Below, piece after piece: positions 17,435-26,490 of a stretch of DNA of 64,000 nucleotides. Each line of letters opens with the position of its first letter. Within the stretch, counting starts at the first letter, position 1. A program made the translations under genes and the position numbers. This DNA comes from Mesorhizobium waimense (lineage in GTDB: Bacteria > Pseudomonadota > Alphaproteobacteria > Rhizobiales > Rhizobiaceae). Under the pieces are notes generated by a model. It saw nothing but the letters and a program-made list of their open reading frames with translations, was not told where the DNA came from and did not search any database. The DNA is taken from positions 62,001 through 126,000 of the forward strand of contig NZ_QZWZ01000007.1 in NCBI RefSeq assembly GCF_003601975.1, read 5' to 3'.

Positions 17435-18510
17435 GTGTCGGCTCCCCGGCGTTCAATGCCGGCCAGCAGGTCGATCACCGCTTGTGGCGTCACTTCGCCG
17501 ATCGGCTTGCCGCTGCCGTTGACCACAGCGAACGGCTTGCCGGAGGAAACGATACTGGCCGAGAAGCTTGAGATCTTGGCGTCCGGCGCCACCGTGCCGC
17601 CGTGCTCCGAGCCGTCGCAGGCGCGCATCAGGCTTCGCGCCGAGATTACCTTGGCGCGGTCGACGTCGCGGGTGAATTCAGCGACATAGTCGGTCGCCGG
17701 TTTGACCACCAGCTCCTCCGGCGTGCCGATCTGGATGACCTCGCCGTCCTTCATGATGGCGATGCGGTCGGCCAGCCTGATCGCCTCGTCGAAATCATGG
17801 GTGATGAAGACGATGGTCTTGTGCAGCATCGTCTGCAGCCGCATCAGCTCGTCCTGCATCTCGCGGCGGATCAGCGGGTCGAGCGCCGAGAACGGCTCGT
17901 CGAGGAACCATATCTCCGGTTTGGTAGCGAGGCTGCGGGCGATGCCGACGCGCTGCTGCTGGCCGCCGGAGAGTTCGCGCGGATAGAAATGCTCGCGGCC
18001 GCGCAAGCCGACAAGCTCGATGACCTCCTGCGCCCGTTTCTCGCGCGTCGTCCGGTCCTGTCCCTGGATGCTCAAGGGGAAGGCGATGTTGTCGAGTACG
18101 TTGAGATGCGGCAGCAGCGCGAAATTCTGGAACACCATGCCCATGCGGTGGCGGCGCAATTCGATCAAAGCCGCGTCCGAAATCTTGAGCAGGTCCTTGC
18201 CTTCGAATTCGACCTTGCCATGCGTCGGCTCGACCAGCCGCGACATGCAGCGCACCAGCGTCGACTTGCCTGAGCCGGACAGGCCCATGATGATGAAGAT
18301 CTCACCCTGGCGGATTTCGAGATCGACGGCGCGCACAGCGCCGACCAGGCCGGCCGCTGCGATGTCGGCAGGGCTCGCCTTGCCATCGCGCTGGCGAATG
18401 AAATCGGCCGCGTTCGATCCGAACAGCTTCCAGACATTGCGGCAGGCAAGTTTTATCGGACGGGCATCCTTGCCCGCTGTCTTCAAAGCCTGGTCAGTCG
18501 CTTCCGTCAT
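17431..18510 (-). CDS. tmoV: ABC transporter ATP-binding protein, ProV type (TmoV-like)
   Basis: The 359-residue ATPase has Walker A GLSGSGKSTLVRC, Q-loop VFQNFALLPH, signature LSGGQQQRVGIARSLA, Walker B IWFLDEPFSALD and H-loop VFITHDFDEA. The C-terminal extension after about residue 270 is shorter and more divergent than a full CBS pair. It powers uptake through the tandem permease whose gene it overlaps. The start ATG at 18510 was preferred to an upstream codon at 18534. Family members drive quaternary-amine or TMAO uptake. Confidence 0.8.
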   Translation of the reverse strand: MTEATDQALKTAGKDARPIKLACRNVWKLFGSNAADFIRQRDGKASPADIAAAGLVGAVRAVDLEIRQGEIFIIMGLSGSGKSTLVRCMSRLVEPTHGKVEFEGKDLLKISDAALIELRRHRMGMVFQNFALLPHLNVLDNIAFPLSIQGQDRTTREKRAQEVIELVGLRGREHFYPRELSGGQQQRVGIARSLATKPEIWFLDEPFSALDPLIRREMQDELMRLQTMLHKTIVFITHDFDEAIRLADRIAIMKDGEVIQIGTPEELVVKPATDYVAEFTRDVDRAKVISARSLMRACDGSEHGGTVAPDAKISSFSASIVSSGKPFAVVNGSGKPIGEVTPQAVIDLLAGIERRGADT

Positions 18511-18587
18511 TCGGTCGTCCTTCTGGAGTATCAAAGATCGAGACCCGGCCGATCAACAGCCGGGTCCCACTTTTCCAGTCGGAACGA

Positions 18588-19562
18588 TCACTGCGCCCAG
18601 GCTTTCCAGTCGGCTTCGTGGGCGGCGATCCAGGCGGCGGCGACCTCCTCCGGCGTCTTGCCGTTCAGATCGATGTCGCCGCTCATCTTGTTGAGCTCGT
18701 CGGTGTCGATCGTGTAGGCCTTGGCCACCTTGTAGGCGACCGGCCATTTGTCCTTCATGCCGGCCCAGGAGTACTTCCAGATCTCGCCATGCGGCTTGCC
18801 GCAATCATACTTGGCGTCCGGGTTCGAGCCCCATTTCGGGTCGGTGTAGCACTCGGGCGTGTATTCGGGGAATTCAACCCATTCGCCCTTGTATTTGGCC
18901 GGCGCCCAATGCGGCGAATAGATCCACAGCATGATCGGCGCCTTGCGCTGGTAGGCCGAGTCCAGCTCGGCGAACATCGCTGCATCGGTGCCGGCATGGA
19001 TGACGGTGAACGGCAGCTTCAGCGCCTCGACGCGTTCGTCGTCAAAACCCTCCCAGGTCACCGGGCCGCCGAGATAGCGCCCCTTCGGCGTCGTCTCGGC
19101 TGTCGAGAAGGCCTCGGCGCATTTCGCATCCTTCAGCGCCTCCCAGTTCGGCAGGCCCGGGCATTTCTCCTTCATGTATTCGGGGAACCACCACTCTTCC
19201 TTGGCCTTGGGGCCGAGCGCGCCGAGGCGTTCGGTCTGGCCGGTGGCGTCGGAGGCCTTCATGGCCTCGCCGGCCGTCGTGTCCCAGAACTCCAGGCCGA
19301 CATCGAGATCGCCATTGGTCAGGCCGGTGGTCAGGCTGGAGAGGTAGTCGGCGGTCGGGTATTCGACCGTGTAGCCGAGCTTTTCGAGGATGCCGCCAAG
19401 GATCTTGGCGTTGAGGTTGACGCTGGTCCAGTCGAACAGCGCGATCTTGATCGGGTCGTTGGATTCAGGCGCGGCCGCTTGTGCCGTTGATGTGAGGGCA
19501 CTTGCCGCGGCAAGCGCCAAAACTCCCATTGATGCTGTCGAAATCATGCTCCGAAGTGACAT
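18588..19562 (-). CDS. tmoX: substrate-binding protein of the quaternary-amine/TMAO transporter (TmoX-like)
   Basis: The 324-residue protein has a Sec signal peptide ending near AQAAAPES (about residue 30) and an OpuAC-type binding domain (PIKIALFDWTSVNLNAKILG, GDLDVGLEFWDTT). It is rich in Trp and Tyr (WWFPEY, WIYSPHW), as expected for a cation-pi cage binding a quaternary amine or TMAO. It is the first gene of the X-V-W operon. TMAO is the likely ligand given tmm; glycine betaine cannot be excluded without structural modelling or binding data. Confidence 0.75.
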   Translation of the reverse strand: MSLRSMISTASMGVLALAAASALTSTAQAAAPESNDPIKIALFDWTSVNLNAKILGGILEKLGYTVEYPTADYLSSLTTGLTNGDLDVGLEFWDTTAGEAMKASDATGQTERLGALGPKAKEEWWFPEYMKEKCPGLPNWEALKDAKCAEAFSTAETTPKGRYLGGPVTWEGFDDERVEALKLPFTVIHAGTDAAMFAELDSAYQRKAPIMLWIYSPHWAPAKYKGEWVEFPEYTPECYTDPKWGSNPDAKYDCGKPHGEIWKYSWAGMKDKWPVAYKVAKAYTIDTDELNKMSGDIDLNGKTPEEVAAAWIAAHEADWKAWAQ

Positions 19563-19964
19563 GCTTGTTCTCCTGTCAAGCTCTGGTGAAGATTACCGGT
19601 CGTTCCCTTCTTCTCGTCTTTTTCTGATTGTGTTGGAAAAGCTGGTCGTTGCGCAAGCTCGCCGGCACCATAAAGTTGCCGCCGCCGATGCCGGCGCGAA
19701 AGAGTGGTGCCAAATTTGATGAAGATGCTGTGCGGTGCCGGGTCATGACATCAGGTGAACAGCTGCCGGGGCAGTCACCTGCGGATCGATCGCCGCTGTT
19801 GCGGCGCTCTCAGGCATGCGAGCCATCGATGTCCCATCACCCCAACTATCGGTCGGCAAGCCCGTGTGGCTCACTAAGGCCGTTTCATAGGAAGAAATTA
19901 TATATACCAACGTTCATGTTGCGCAACGCACAATGCCGTTCGGCGTGATTCAAAATCAGTATCA
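19563..19964. promoter_or_regulatory. 402-bp upstream region of tmoX with two TTGCGCAA palindromes
   Basis: No convincing gene was found here. The interval must contain the tmoX promoter (minus strand). The perfect 8-bp palindrome TTGCGCAA occurs at 19649-19656 and again at 19919-19926; the second lies within the longer GTTGCGCAAC. An A/T-rich tract (about 19896-19908) is next to the second copy. The two sites could be operators; the binding protein is unknown. Confidence 0.4.
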
Positions 19965-19981
19965 GACGGCGCTTCGCCGTC
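19965..19981 (-). terminator. short hairpin just after the SDR operon stop codon
   Basis: GACGGCG and CGCCGTC pair around a 3-nt loop immediately downstream of the SDR stop on the minus strand. The following bases are T-containing but not a clean run, so termination efficiency is uncertain. Confidence 0.5.
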
Positions 19982-20767
19982 CTATGACATGATCAGCCCG
20001 CCATCGACATTGATGGTCTGGCCGGTGATGTAGGCCGCATCGTCGCTGGCCAGAAAACTCACCAGGCCGGATACGTCCTCGCTGCTGCCGGCGCGGCCCA
20101 TGGGAATGTTCTTGACCCATTCGGCCATCAGTTCTCCGGGCTTGTAGTCGCCCATCAGTTTTCCCCAGGCGTCGTCGTTATAGGCCCACATGTCGGTGTC
20201 GATGATGCCGGGGCAGATGGCGTTGACGGTGATCTTCTCCTTGGCCACTTCCTTGGCCAGGCTCTGGGTGATGCCGACGACGCCGAACTTCGACGCCGCG
20301 TAATGCGGCGTGTAGATAAAACCCTGCCGCGCCTGGCCGGAGGCGGTGTTGATCAGCCGGCCGCCGTCGCCGTGTTTGCGCATGCGCGCGATCGCCTCCT
20401 GGCAGCACAGGAACACGCCCTTGGTGTTGACCGCCATCACCTTGTCCCATTCGGCCTCGGTCATCGCCTCGATCCTGGCGATGGTGATGACACCGGCATT
20501 CTGGACGGAAATGTCGACGCGGCCGAATTCGCGTTCGGCGAGATCGTAGAGAGCGGCGACCTCGTCCTTCCTGGTCACATCCATGCGCATCGACGCCACG
20601 TTGGCGCCCGACGCCTTCAGGCCGGCGGCGACCTCGTCGACACGCGGGTCGATGGCACTGACGACAACCGCCGCACCTTCCGCCGCGAAGCGCTTGGCCA
20701 TCGCTGCACCGATGCCGCCGCTGGCGCCCGTGATCACCGCTGTTTTTCCCTGGAAACGCTTCTGCAC
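19982..20767 (-). CDS. short-chain dehydrogenase/reductase (second SDR of the sugar locus)
   Basis: The 261-residue classical SDR has the NAD(P) motif GASGGIG (about 14-20), the NAG motif (QNAGV, about 89-93) and the catalytic Y156-x3-K160 in HYAASK. The start is GTG at 20767 with AGGAGA upstream; an open frame running back to 21637 only reads through the antiparallel register of the next SDR and is not a fusion. It probably oxidises a secondary alcohol of a sugar or polyol. It is the last gene of the permease-SBP-ATPase-SDR-SDR operon. Substrate unknown. Confidence 0.85.
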   Translation of the reverse strand: MQKRFQGKTAVITGASGGIGAAMAKRFAAEGAAVVVSAIDPRVDEVAAGLKASGANVASMRMDVTRKDEVAALYDLAEREFGRVDISVQNAGVITIARIEAMTEAEWDKVMAVNTKGVFLCCQEAIARMRKHGDGGRLINTASGQARQGFIYTPHYAASKFGVVGITQSLAKEVAKEKITVNAICPGIIDTDMWAYNDDAWGKLMGDYKPGELMAEWVKNIPMGRAGSSEDVSGLVSFLASDDAAYITGQTINVDGGLIMS

Positions 20768-20778
20768 CTTCTTCTCTC

Positions 20779-21543
20779 CTACCAGCAGACGAAGCCGCCA
20801 TCGACGATCAGGTCGATGCCGGTGACGAAACTCGAAGCGCGACTGGCCAGGAATACGGTCGGGCCGACCATCTCCTCCGGCGTCGCCATGCGGCCCATCG
20901 GCGTGTCGCGCTCGAAGATCTTGACCTGGTCGGCGACCTCGGGCCGCTTGTTCATCGGCGTCAGCGTATAGCCGGGGCTGACGACGTTGACGCGCAGGCC
21001 GCGATCCGCCCATTCCATGGCGAGGCTCTTCGACATGTGGATGACGGCAGCCTTCGACGAATTGTAGTGCGCCTGCGTCAGGCCTCGATTGACGATCGAG
21101 CCCGACATCGAGGCGATGTTGATGATCGAGCCCTTGCGCCGCTTGAGCATCGCGCGCGCCTCCGCCTGACAGGACAGGAACACGCCGCTGACATTGACGT
21201 CGTAGATTTTCTGCCATGTCTCCAGCGGCAGCGTCTCGGCCGGTTCGGCCCCGGCGATGCCGGCATTGTTGACCGCGATGGTCAGTGCCCCGAGTTCGTT
21301 TTCGGTACGCTCGACCGCTGCCGCAAGATCGTCTTCCGAGGTCACCGTTCCGGTCAACACCAGCGCCCTGCGGCCAAGCTCCGATATCTTCTGTGCTGTC
21401 TCTTCCAGCCCGCCTTTCGAGCTGTGGCCGAAGCAGGCAATGTCGGCGCCGGCTTCGGCGAGCCCAATGGCGATCGCTTGCCCAATGCCGCTGCCGGCTC
21501 CCGTTACCAGCGCCACGTCTCCATGAAGATCGAATAATGTCAT
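20779..21543 (-). CDS. short-chain dehydrogenase/reductase (first SDR of the sugar locus)
   Basis: The 254-residue classical SDR has GAGSGIG near residues 16-22, VNNAGIAGAE, and catalytic YNSSK. It lies 11 bp upstream of the second SDR and is preceded by a stem-loop that separates it from the transporter ATPase gene. Two SDRs plus an FGGY kinase suggest polyol or sugar oxidation then phosphorylation, but no specific substrate can be read. Family members include polyol dehydrogenases and sugar-acid reductases. Confidence 0.85.
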   Translation of the reverse strand: MTLFDLHGDVALVTGAGSGIGQAIAIGLAEAGADIACFGHSSKGGLEETAQKISELGRRALVLTGTVTSEDDLAAAVERTENELGALTIAVNNAGIAGAEPAETLPLETWQKIYDVNVSGVFLSCQAEARAMLKRRKGSIINIASMSGSIVNRGLTQAHYNSSKAAVIHMSKSLAMEWADRGLRVNVVSPGYTLTPMNKRPEVADQVKIFERDTPMGRMATPEEMVGPTVFLASRASSFVTGIDLIVDGGFVCW

Positions 21544-21583
21544 CGTCGGTTCCTCTCCTCCAACCGCCGGCTCCCGAAATGAA

Positions 21584-21608
21584 GGGGCGCCAGTCCTGCT
21601 GGCGCCCC
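21584..21608 (-). promoter_or_regulatory. intra-operon stem-loop between transporter and SDR genes
   Basis: A perfect 10-bp inverted repeat, GGGGCGCCAG and CTGGCGCCCC, encloses a 5-nt loop. It lies between the ATPase stop (21669) and the first SDR start (21543). There is no downstream U-tract, so a role in mRNA processing or stability is more likely than full termination. Confidence 0.6.
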
Positions 21609-21668
21609 GCGCGGTCCGGTGCCTGGGAGGGTATCACCTGCTGCGCTTTGTTCCGATTCCTTGCTTTT

Positions 21669-23177
21669 CTAGCTCGTCGCGAGTTCCATCACCGCGACAT
21701 TGCTGGCTTCGCTCCGCTCGAGGATACCGCGCTGGCGGCCGCGGCTCAGCACCAGCACGCGATGCGCCAAGCCGAGCACTTCCTCGAGGTCGGAACTCAC
21801 CACCACCACCGCCATGCCGGAGCGGGCGAGGTCGGCGATCACATCGTAGATCGCGGCACGCGCGCCGACATCGATACCGCGCGTCGGCTCGTCGAGGATG
21901 AACACCTTGGGCGGCCGCGACACCCATTTGGCGATAATCACCTTCTGCTGGTTGCCACCGGAAAGTTTTGAGACCGCCTGGTTCGGCCGGCCTTTGACGC
22001 CGAGCCTGGAAATGCCGGCCTCCGCGAATTTCTGCACTGCCTTCGGGAATACCCAGCCCTTTGGTGCGACATGGTCGAAATTGCCGAACGCCAGGTTCTC
22101 GCCGATGGTCTGGTCGAGCACCACGCCTTGCGCCTTGCGGTCTTCCGGCACCAGCACGACGCCGGCCTTTATCGCCGCCGCCGGGCCGCTGAGATGGATC
22201 GGCTTGCCGGCGACACGAACCGAGCCAGACGAGATCGGATCGGCGCCGGCGATCGCCCGCACCAGTTCCGTGCGCCCAGCACCGATCAGCCCGGCAATGC
22301 CGAGGATTTCCCCCGATTTCACCGAGAAGGAGACATTGTTGAAGCTCTTTTCCGGCGAGGACAGGTTCTCGACCTCGAGTAGCGTGTCCGTGCCCGGTGG
22401 CGACAGCTTCGGGAACATGCGCTCGACGCTGCGGCCGACCATCTGCTCGACCACGGTGCGCACCGGAATGTCGGCGCGCTCGTGGCGGGCGACGATGCGT
22501 CCGTCGCGCATCACCACCACGCGGTCGGCGATCTGTGCGATCTCGTCCAGCCGGTGGCTGATATAGATGAAGGACATGCCTTCGGCTTTGAGCTTGCGGA
22601 TCTGCTGGAACAGCAGCTCGGTTTCTTCGCCGCCGAGCGCCGCCGTCGGTTCGTCGAAGATCAACAACTCGGCATTCAGCGTCAGCGCCTTGGCGATCTC
22701 GACCTGCTGCTGGGCGGCGATGCGCAGCGTGCGCACCTTGCGCTCCGGCGAGACGTCGAGGCCGAGCCGCTTCAATTGCGCCGAGGCCTTTGCGTTCATG
22801 GTCGCACGGTCGATGCGGCCGCCGCGCATCGGCAGGCGCCCGACATAGACATTCTCCGCCACTGACAGGTCCGGCAGCAGCTTCAATTCCTGATGGATCA
22901 TGCCGACGCCGGCCTCGATGGCAGCGGCGGGGTTGGCGGGGGAATAAGGCTTCCCCCGCCAGGTGATGCTGCCGGCATCGGGCTTGGTCGAACCGGCGAT
23001 GATATTCGAGACGGTCGACTTGCCAGCGCCGTTCTCACCGAGTAGCGCCACGACCTCGCCCGGCCGCACCTCGAAGCTCGCATCGGCCAGGACCTGGACC
23101 GGTCCGTAGCTCTTGCAGAGGCCGTTGACGAAGAGCCCGTTGTGCGGGCTCCCGTTTTGGCGAGGATCAGGCGACAT
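21669..23177 (-). CDS. ribose-type sugar ABC transporter ATP-binding protein (two NBDs)
   Basis: The roughly 502-residue protein has two nucleotide-binding domains. The first shows Walker A GENGAGKSTVSNI, a degenerate signature (IAAQQQVEIAKAL) and Walker B LLIFDEPTAAL. The second has GLIGAGRTELVRAIAG, LSGGNQQKVIIAKW and FILDEPTRGIDVG. This matches the RbsA/MglA class, where one chain drives a homodimeric permease. The start is uncertain: ATG 23177 or TTG 23192. Gene order permease-SBP-ATPase is unusual for this class, but all three are present. Confidence 0.85.
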   Translation of the reverse strand: MSPDPRQNGSPHNGLFVNGLCKSYGPVQVLADASFEVRPGEVVALLGENGAGKSTVSNIIAGSTKPDAGSITWRGKPYSPANPAAAIEAGVGMIHQELKLLPDLSVAENVYVGRLPMRGGRIDRATMNAKASAQLKRLGLDVSPERKVRTLRIAAQQQVEIAKALTLNAELLIFDEPTAALGGEETELLFQQIRKLKAEGMSFIYISHRLDEIAQIADRVVVMRDGRIVARHERADIPVRTVVEQMVGRSVERMFPKLSPPGTDTLLEVENLSSPEKSFNNVSFSVKSGEILGIAGLIGAGRTELVRAIAGADPISSGSVRVAGKPIHLSGPAAAIKAGVVLVPEDRKAQGVVLDQTIGENLAFGNFDHVAPKGWVFPKAVQKFAEAGISRLGVKGRPNQAVSKLSGGNQQKVIIAKWVSRPPKVFILDEPTRGIDVGARAAIYDVIADLARSGMAVVVVSSDLEEVLGLAHRVLVLSRGRQRGILERSEASNVAVMELATS

Positions 23178-23202
23178 CGTTGCGCTCGTCAACTATCAAG
23201 TC

Positions 23203-24141
23203 TCAAGGGTGCTTGGCGATGAATTGCTCGACATTGTCCTTGGTGGTCAGCGTCGCGTCCTGCAACTGCTCGGCGGGAATTGTCTCGCCGGCCACCAGCT
23301 TGATCGCCGCATCGACGGCGAGCCGGCCCATGCCTTGCGTCTGCTGCGTCGCGGTGACGTCGAACACGCCGTCCTTCAGCGCCTTCAGCGCCGCCACGTC
23401 GCCGTCGAAGCCGGCAACCCAGACCTTGTGGCCGGGATTGGCGACCTTGACCGCCTGCGCGGCACCCAGCGCCAGCGCGTCGGCCTGGCCGATGACGATC
23501 GAGACATCCGGATGCGACTGCAGCAGGTCCTGCGTCAGCTTGAAGCCTTCGTCCTGGTGCCAGCCTTCGCTCCACAATTCGCCGACCACCTTGATATCAG
23601 GATAGGACTTGAGCGCTTCGCCGCAGCCCTTCGAGCGGTCGACTTCCGGTGTCGTGCCCTTCTGGCCGTGGATGATGATCAGCTCGCCCTTGCCGCCGGC
23701 CTGCTTGGCGATGTAGTCGCACACCGCTTGCGCCGAGGCGACACTGTTGGTGGCGATGAAGGTGTCGCCCGGCGCGCCATCGGCGTTGCGGTCGACATTG
23801 ACCACCGGGATGCCGGCGGCCTTGGCCGTCTTGGTCGGCACGGTGGCGGCGGTGGCGCCGGCCGGGATGTAGATCAGCGCGTCGATGTTCTGGGTGATCA
23901 GGTCCTGCACCTGGCTGACCTGCGTCGCCGAATCGCCCTTGGCGTCGACGGTGACCACTTCGATGCCCTTTTCCTTGCCGTAGGCTTCGACGGACTGCTT
24001 GATCTGGTTGAAGAAGTCGGCCTGCAGGTTGGCTACCGCGAGGCCGAGCTTCTTGGCCTCCTTGGCCGAGGCCATGTCGGTCAGGCCGAGCAGCGGAATG
24101 ACAGCGGCTGCGGCAAGCAAGAGTGAACGTTTGGTCAGCAT
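23203..24141 (-). CDS. sugar ABC transporter substrate-binding protein (periplasmic-binding family 4)
   Basis: The 312-residue protein starts with a Sec signal peptide (RSLLLAAAAVIPLLGL, cleavage near MASA-KE) followed by a ribose-binding-protein-like fold: KKLGLAVANLQADFFNQIKQ, DALIYIPAGATAATVP and NVDRNADGAPGDTFIATN. It delivers a monosaccharide or polyol to the downstream ATPase and upstream permease. The ligand is unknown. Confidence 0.85.
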   Translation of the reverse strand: MLTKRSLLLAAAAVIPLLGLTDMASAKEAKKLGLAVANLQADFFNQIKQSVEAYGKEKGIEVVTVDAKGDSATQVSQVQDLITQNIDALIYIPAGATAATVPTKTAKAAGIPVVNVDRNADGAPGDTFIATNSVASAQAVCDYIAKQAGGKGELIIIHGQKGTTPEVDRSKGCGEALKSYPDIKVVGELWSEGWHQDEGFKLTQDLLQSHPDVSIVIGQADALALGAAQAVKVANPGHKVWVAGFDGDVAALKALKDGVFDVTATQQTQGMGRLAVDAAIKLVAGETIPAEQLQDATLTTKDNVEQFIAKHP

Positions 24142-24275
24142 GGTTTTCCTCCGTTGATATTCAATCTGTCCCGCCTGCGCAGCTCAGCGCCCCTTGGCCG
24201 AACATTCCCAGTTTCGGATCGACCGATCCGTCTATCGCCCAGGCATCCGGGCGAATTCCTATTGCGCCCCGCTCT

Positions 24276-25286
24276 TCACTGCGCTCTGCGTCGCCAGGTG
24301 TCGGTGGCGACCGCCAGCGCGATCACCACGCCGATCACCACCTGCTGGATGAAGGGCGAAACGCCGAGCAGGTTGAGCCCGTTGCGCAGCACGCCTATGA
24401 TGAGCACGCCGATGGTGGTGCCGCCGATCGAGCCGACGCCGCCCGACAGGCTGGCGCCGCCGATCACCACTGCCGCGATCGTATCCAGCTCGTAGCCGAG
24501 ACCGGAACTCGGCTGCACGGAATCCAGCCGCGCCGCCAGCACGATGCCGGCGAGACCAGCGAGCACGCCGCAGATCGCGTAGACCCAGTTGGTCAGCGAC
24601 TTGACCGGAATGCCGGAGAGCCGGGCGACCTCTGCACTGCCGCCGATGGCGTAGAGGCTGCGGCCGGTGGCGCGGTAGTTGAGGAAGATGGCGAAGACGA
24701 TCGCCAGCACGATCATCAGCCCGACGGTGACCGACAGGAAGCCGAAATGGCGGATGATCGACAGGTTGGTGAACCAGTCGGGGAAACCGACGATCTGCGA
24801 GCCGTCGGTGATCATGTTGGCGAGACCGCGCGCCACCGACATCATCGCCAGCGTGGCAATGAATGGCGGCAGCTTCGTCACTGTCACCAGCAGACCCGAG
24901 ACCAGGCCGCAGAGGCCCGCGACCAGGAGCGCCGCGACGACTCCGGCGGGAACACCCAGATTAAGAAAGTCGGGGTGCGCAACGAAGCCCATCACCATGG
25001 AAGCCAGCGCCAGCACCGAGCCGACGGAGAGGTCTATGCCGCCGATCAGGATGACCAGCGTCATGCCGATCGCCATGATGCCGAGCACGGTGATCTGATC
25101 GAGCACGTTCAGGATGTTGCGCACCGTCAGGAACGTGTCGGTGGTCAGTGTCAGCGCCAGGCACAGCAGGACAAGGCCGATCAGCGGTCCCATGGTTCCG
25201 GCAAACAGCGCCGAAAGCTTGGCGCCGGTCGCGGGCTGCGCACCGGTTCCGGCTTTCAAATCGCTCGCATCGTTGCTCACAGCCAC
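24276..25286 (-). CDS. ribose-type sugar ABC transporter permease
   Basis: The roughly 336-residue polytopic protein is of the RbsC family, with the conserved IGGIDLSVGSVLALASMVMG and VVIGGASLSGGVGSIGGTTI loops. A GTG start at 25286 is preferred because GGAGGA lies 6 nt upstream. It is the first gene of the transporter-SDR operon, divergent from the SorC regulator. A 134-bp gap separates it from the binding-protein gene. Confidence 0.85.
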   Translation of the reverse strand: MAVSNDASDLKAGTGAQPATGAKLSALFAGTMGPLIGLVLLCLALTLTTDTFLTVRNILNVLDQITVLGIMAIGMTLVILIGGIDLSVGSVLALASMVMGFVAHPDFLNLGVPAGVVAALLVAGLCGLVSGLLVTVTKLPPFIATLAMMSVARGLANMITDGSQIVGFPDWFTNLSIIRHFGFLSVTVGLMIVLAIVFAIFLNYRATGRSLYAIGGSAEVARLSGIPVKSLTNWVYAICGVLAGLAGIVLAARLDSVQPSSGLGYELDTIAAVVIGGASLSGGVGSIGGTTIGVLIIGVLRNGLNLLGVSPFIQQVVIGVVIALAVATDTWRRRAQ

Positions 25287-25352
25287 TTCGTCTCCTCCAC
25301 CAGCAAGCCGGCGATGCGTCGCCGGCTGCCCTTGTTCACCAGGCACCTCCCT

Positions 25353-25386
25353 GTGAACAATTTATCTTTGATATGCAATTTTGTTC
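25353..25386. promoter_or_regulatory. candidate SorC-family operator in the divergent promoter
   Basis: GAACAA at 25355-25360 and TTGTTC at 25381-25386 form an inverted pair 20 bp apart, in an A/T-rich island between the permease and the regulator gene. Further GTTC half-sites lie at about 25334 and 25396. SorC/DeoR-type regulators commonly bind such A/T-rich inverted sites in their own divergent promoters. Confidence 0.45.
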
Positions 25387-25497
25387 AGCTAAACTGTTCG
25401 TCAGAAAATTGTCAAGTGCCGTCGCGCCATTCTGCGGCGGTTTGCGCGGCAATGCAGTTTGCCTTACGGGAGGGCTTGCTGCGGGAGGGCAAGAAAG

Positions 25498-26460
25498 ATG
25501 GCGACCATGGAGAACGAGAGAGCCTCGCGCTTTCCGGACGCCGAACTGAAGGCCCGCGCCGCCTGGCACTACTATGTCGAGGGCCTGACGCAGGAGCGGA
25601 TCTCCGAGATCCTCGGCATCGGCCGCATCAAGGTGCATCGCATCCTCTCGGCCGCCCGCGAGGAGGGGGTCGTCCAGTTCCGCATCCGCGACAGCGTCGT
25701 CGAATGCGTGCAGCTCGAGGAGAGCCTGAAGCAGCGCTTCGGCCTCAGCCAGGCTGTGGTGGTGCCGTCGGCCGCCGACCGCAGCAATGCGCCGCTGATG
25801 ATCGGCCACGCCGCCGCTACCTACCTGGCCGACAATGTGAACATCGGCGATGTCATCGCGCTCGGCTGGGGCCGGACGCTGAAATTCGCCATCAAGGAAT
25901 TGCCCAGGCGGCCGATCGCCAGAACCACGGTGGTCTCCATGCTGGGCGGCCTCACCCACGCCCAGCCGCTCAACCCGACCGAAAGCGCCTGGGAGTTCGC
26001 CGAAAAGATCGGCGCCGAATGTTTCCTTTTGCCGGTGCCGGTCTATGCCGACCGGCCGGAGCAGCGCGACGCCTTCATGAGCCAGCGCAGTGTCCAGGAC
26101 GTCGTCTTCCGGGCGCGCCGCGCCAACATCGCCGTGCTCAGCGTCGGCTCGTTTTCCAACGACAGCCCGATCGCCAACTACGGCTTCATCAAGCCGAGCG
26201 AGCTCGAGGAACTGCAGGCAGCCGGCGCTGTCGGGGATATTCTTTGCCATTTCATCGACGCCGAGGGCCGTCCGGTCGACCATGAGGTCAACCGCCGGGT
26301 CTGCGCCTATCCGCTGCAGGACCTCTCCGACATTCCCAGCATCATCCTGGTCTCGGGCGGTCAGGAAAAGGTGGCTATCATGCGTGCTGCGCTCGCCAAC
26401 ACCAAGATATCGGTGCTGATTACCGACGAGGACGCGGCCAAGGGTCTGCTTAGTCGCTAA
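25498..26460 (+). CDS. SorC-family sugar-binding transcriptional regulator
   Basis: The 320-residue protein has an N-terminal helix-turn-helix (AWHYYVEGLTQERISEILGI, then RIKVHRILSAAREEGVVQF) followed by a SorC sugar-phosphate-binding domain (VIALGWGRTLKFAIKELP, RTTVVSMLGGLTHAQPLNPT, and SGGQEKVAIMRAAL at the end). It likely senses a phosphorylated sugar made by the FGGY kinase and controls the divergent transporter-SDR operon. ATG 25498 has GGAGGG upstream; a TTG 39 bp earlier is less likely. Confidence 0.85.
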   Translation: MATMENERASRFPDAELKARAAWHYYVEGLTQERISEILGIGRIKVHRILSAAREEGVVQFRIRDSVVECVQLEESLKQRFGLSQAVVVPSAADRSNAPLMIGHAAATYLADNVNIGDVIALGWGRTLKFAIKELPRRPIARTTVVSMLGGLTHAQPLNPTESAWEFAEKIGAECFLLPVPVYADRPEQRDAFMSQRSVQDVVFRARRANIAVLSVGSFSNDSPIANYGFIKPSELEELQAAGAVGDILCHFIDAEGRPVDHEVNRRVCAYPLQDLSDIPSIILVSGGQEKVAIMRAALANTKISVLITDEDAAKGLLSR

Positions 26461-26490
26461 AGCCTGCCGCTTCCGGCGGGCTCAGGCCTT

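Noticed and set aside
20768..21637. A 551-codon open frame suggesting an SDR-SDR fusion
   Set aside because: Its first half reads the neighbouring SDR gene in the wrong register and shows Arg-rich, motif-free sequence. The real gene starts at GTG 20767 with a good ribosome site.
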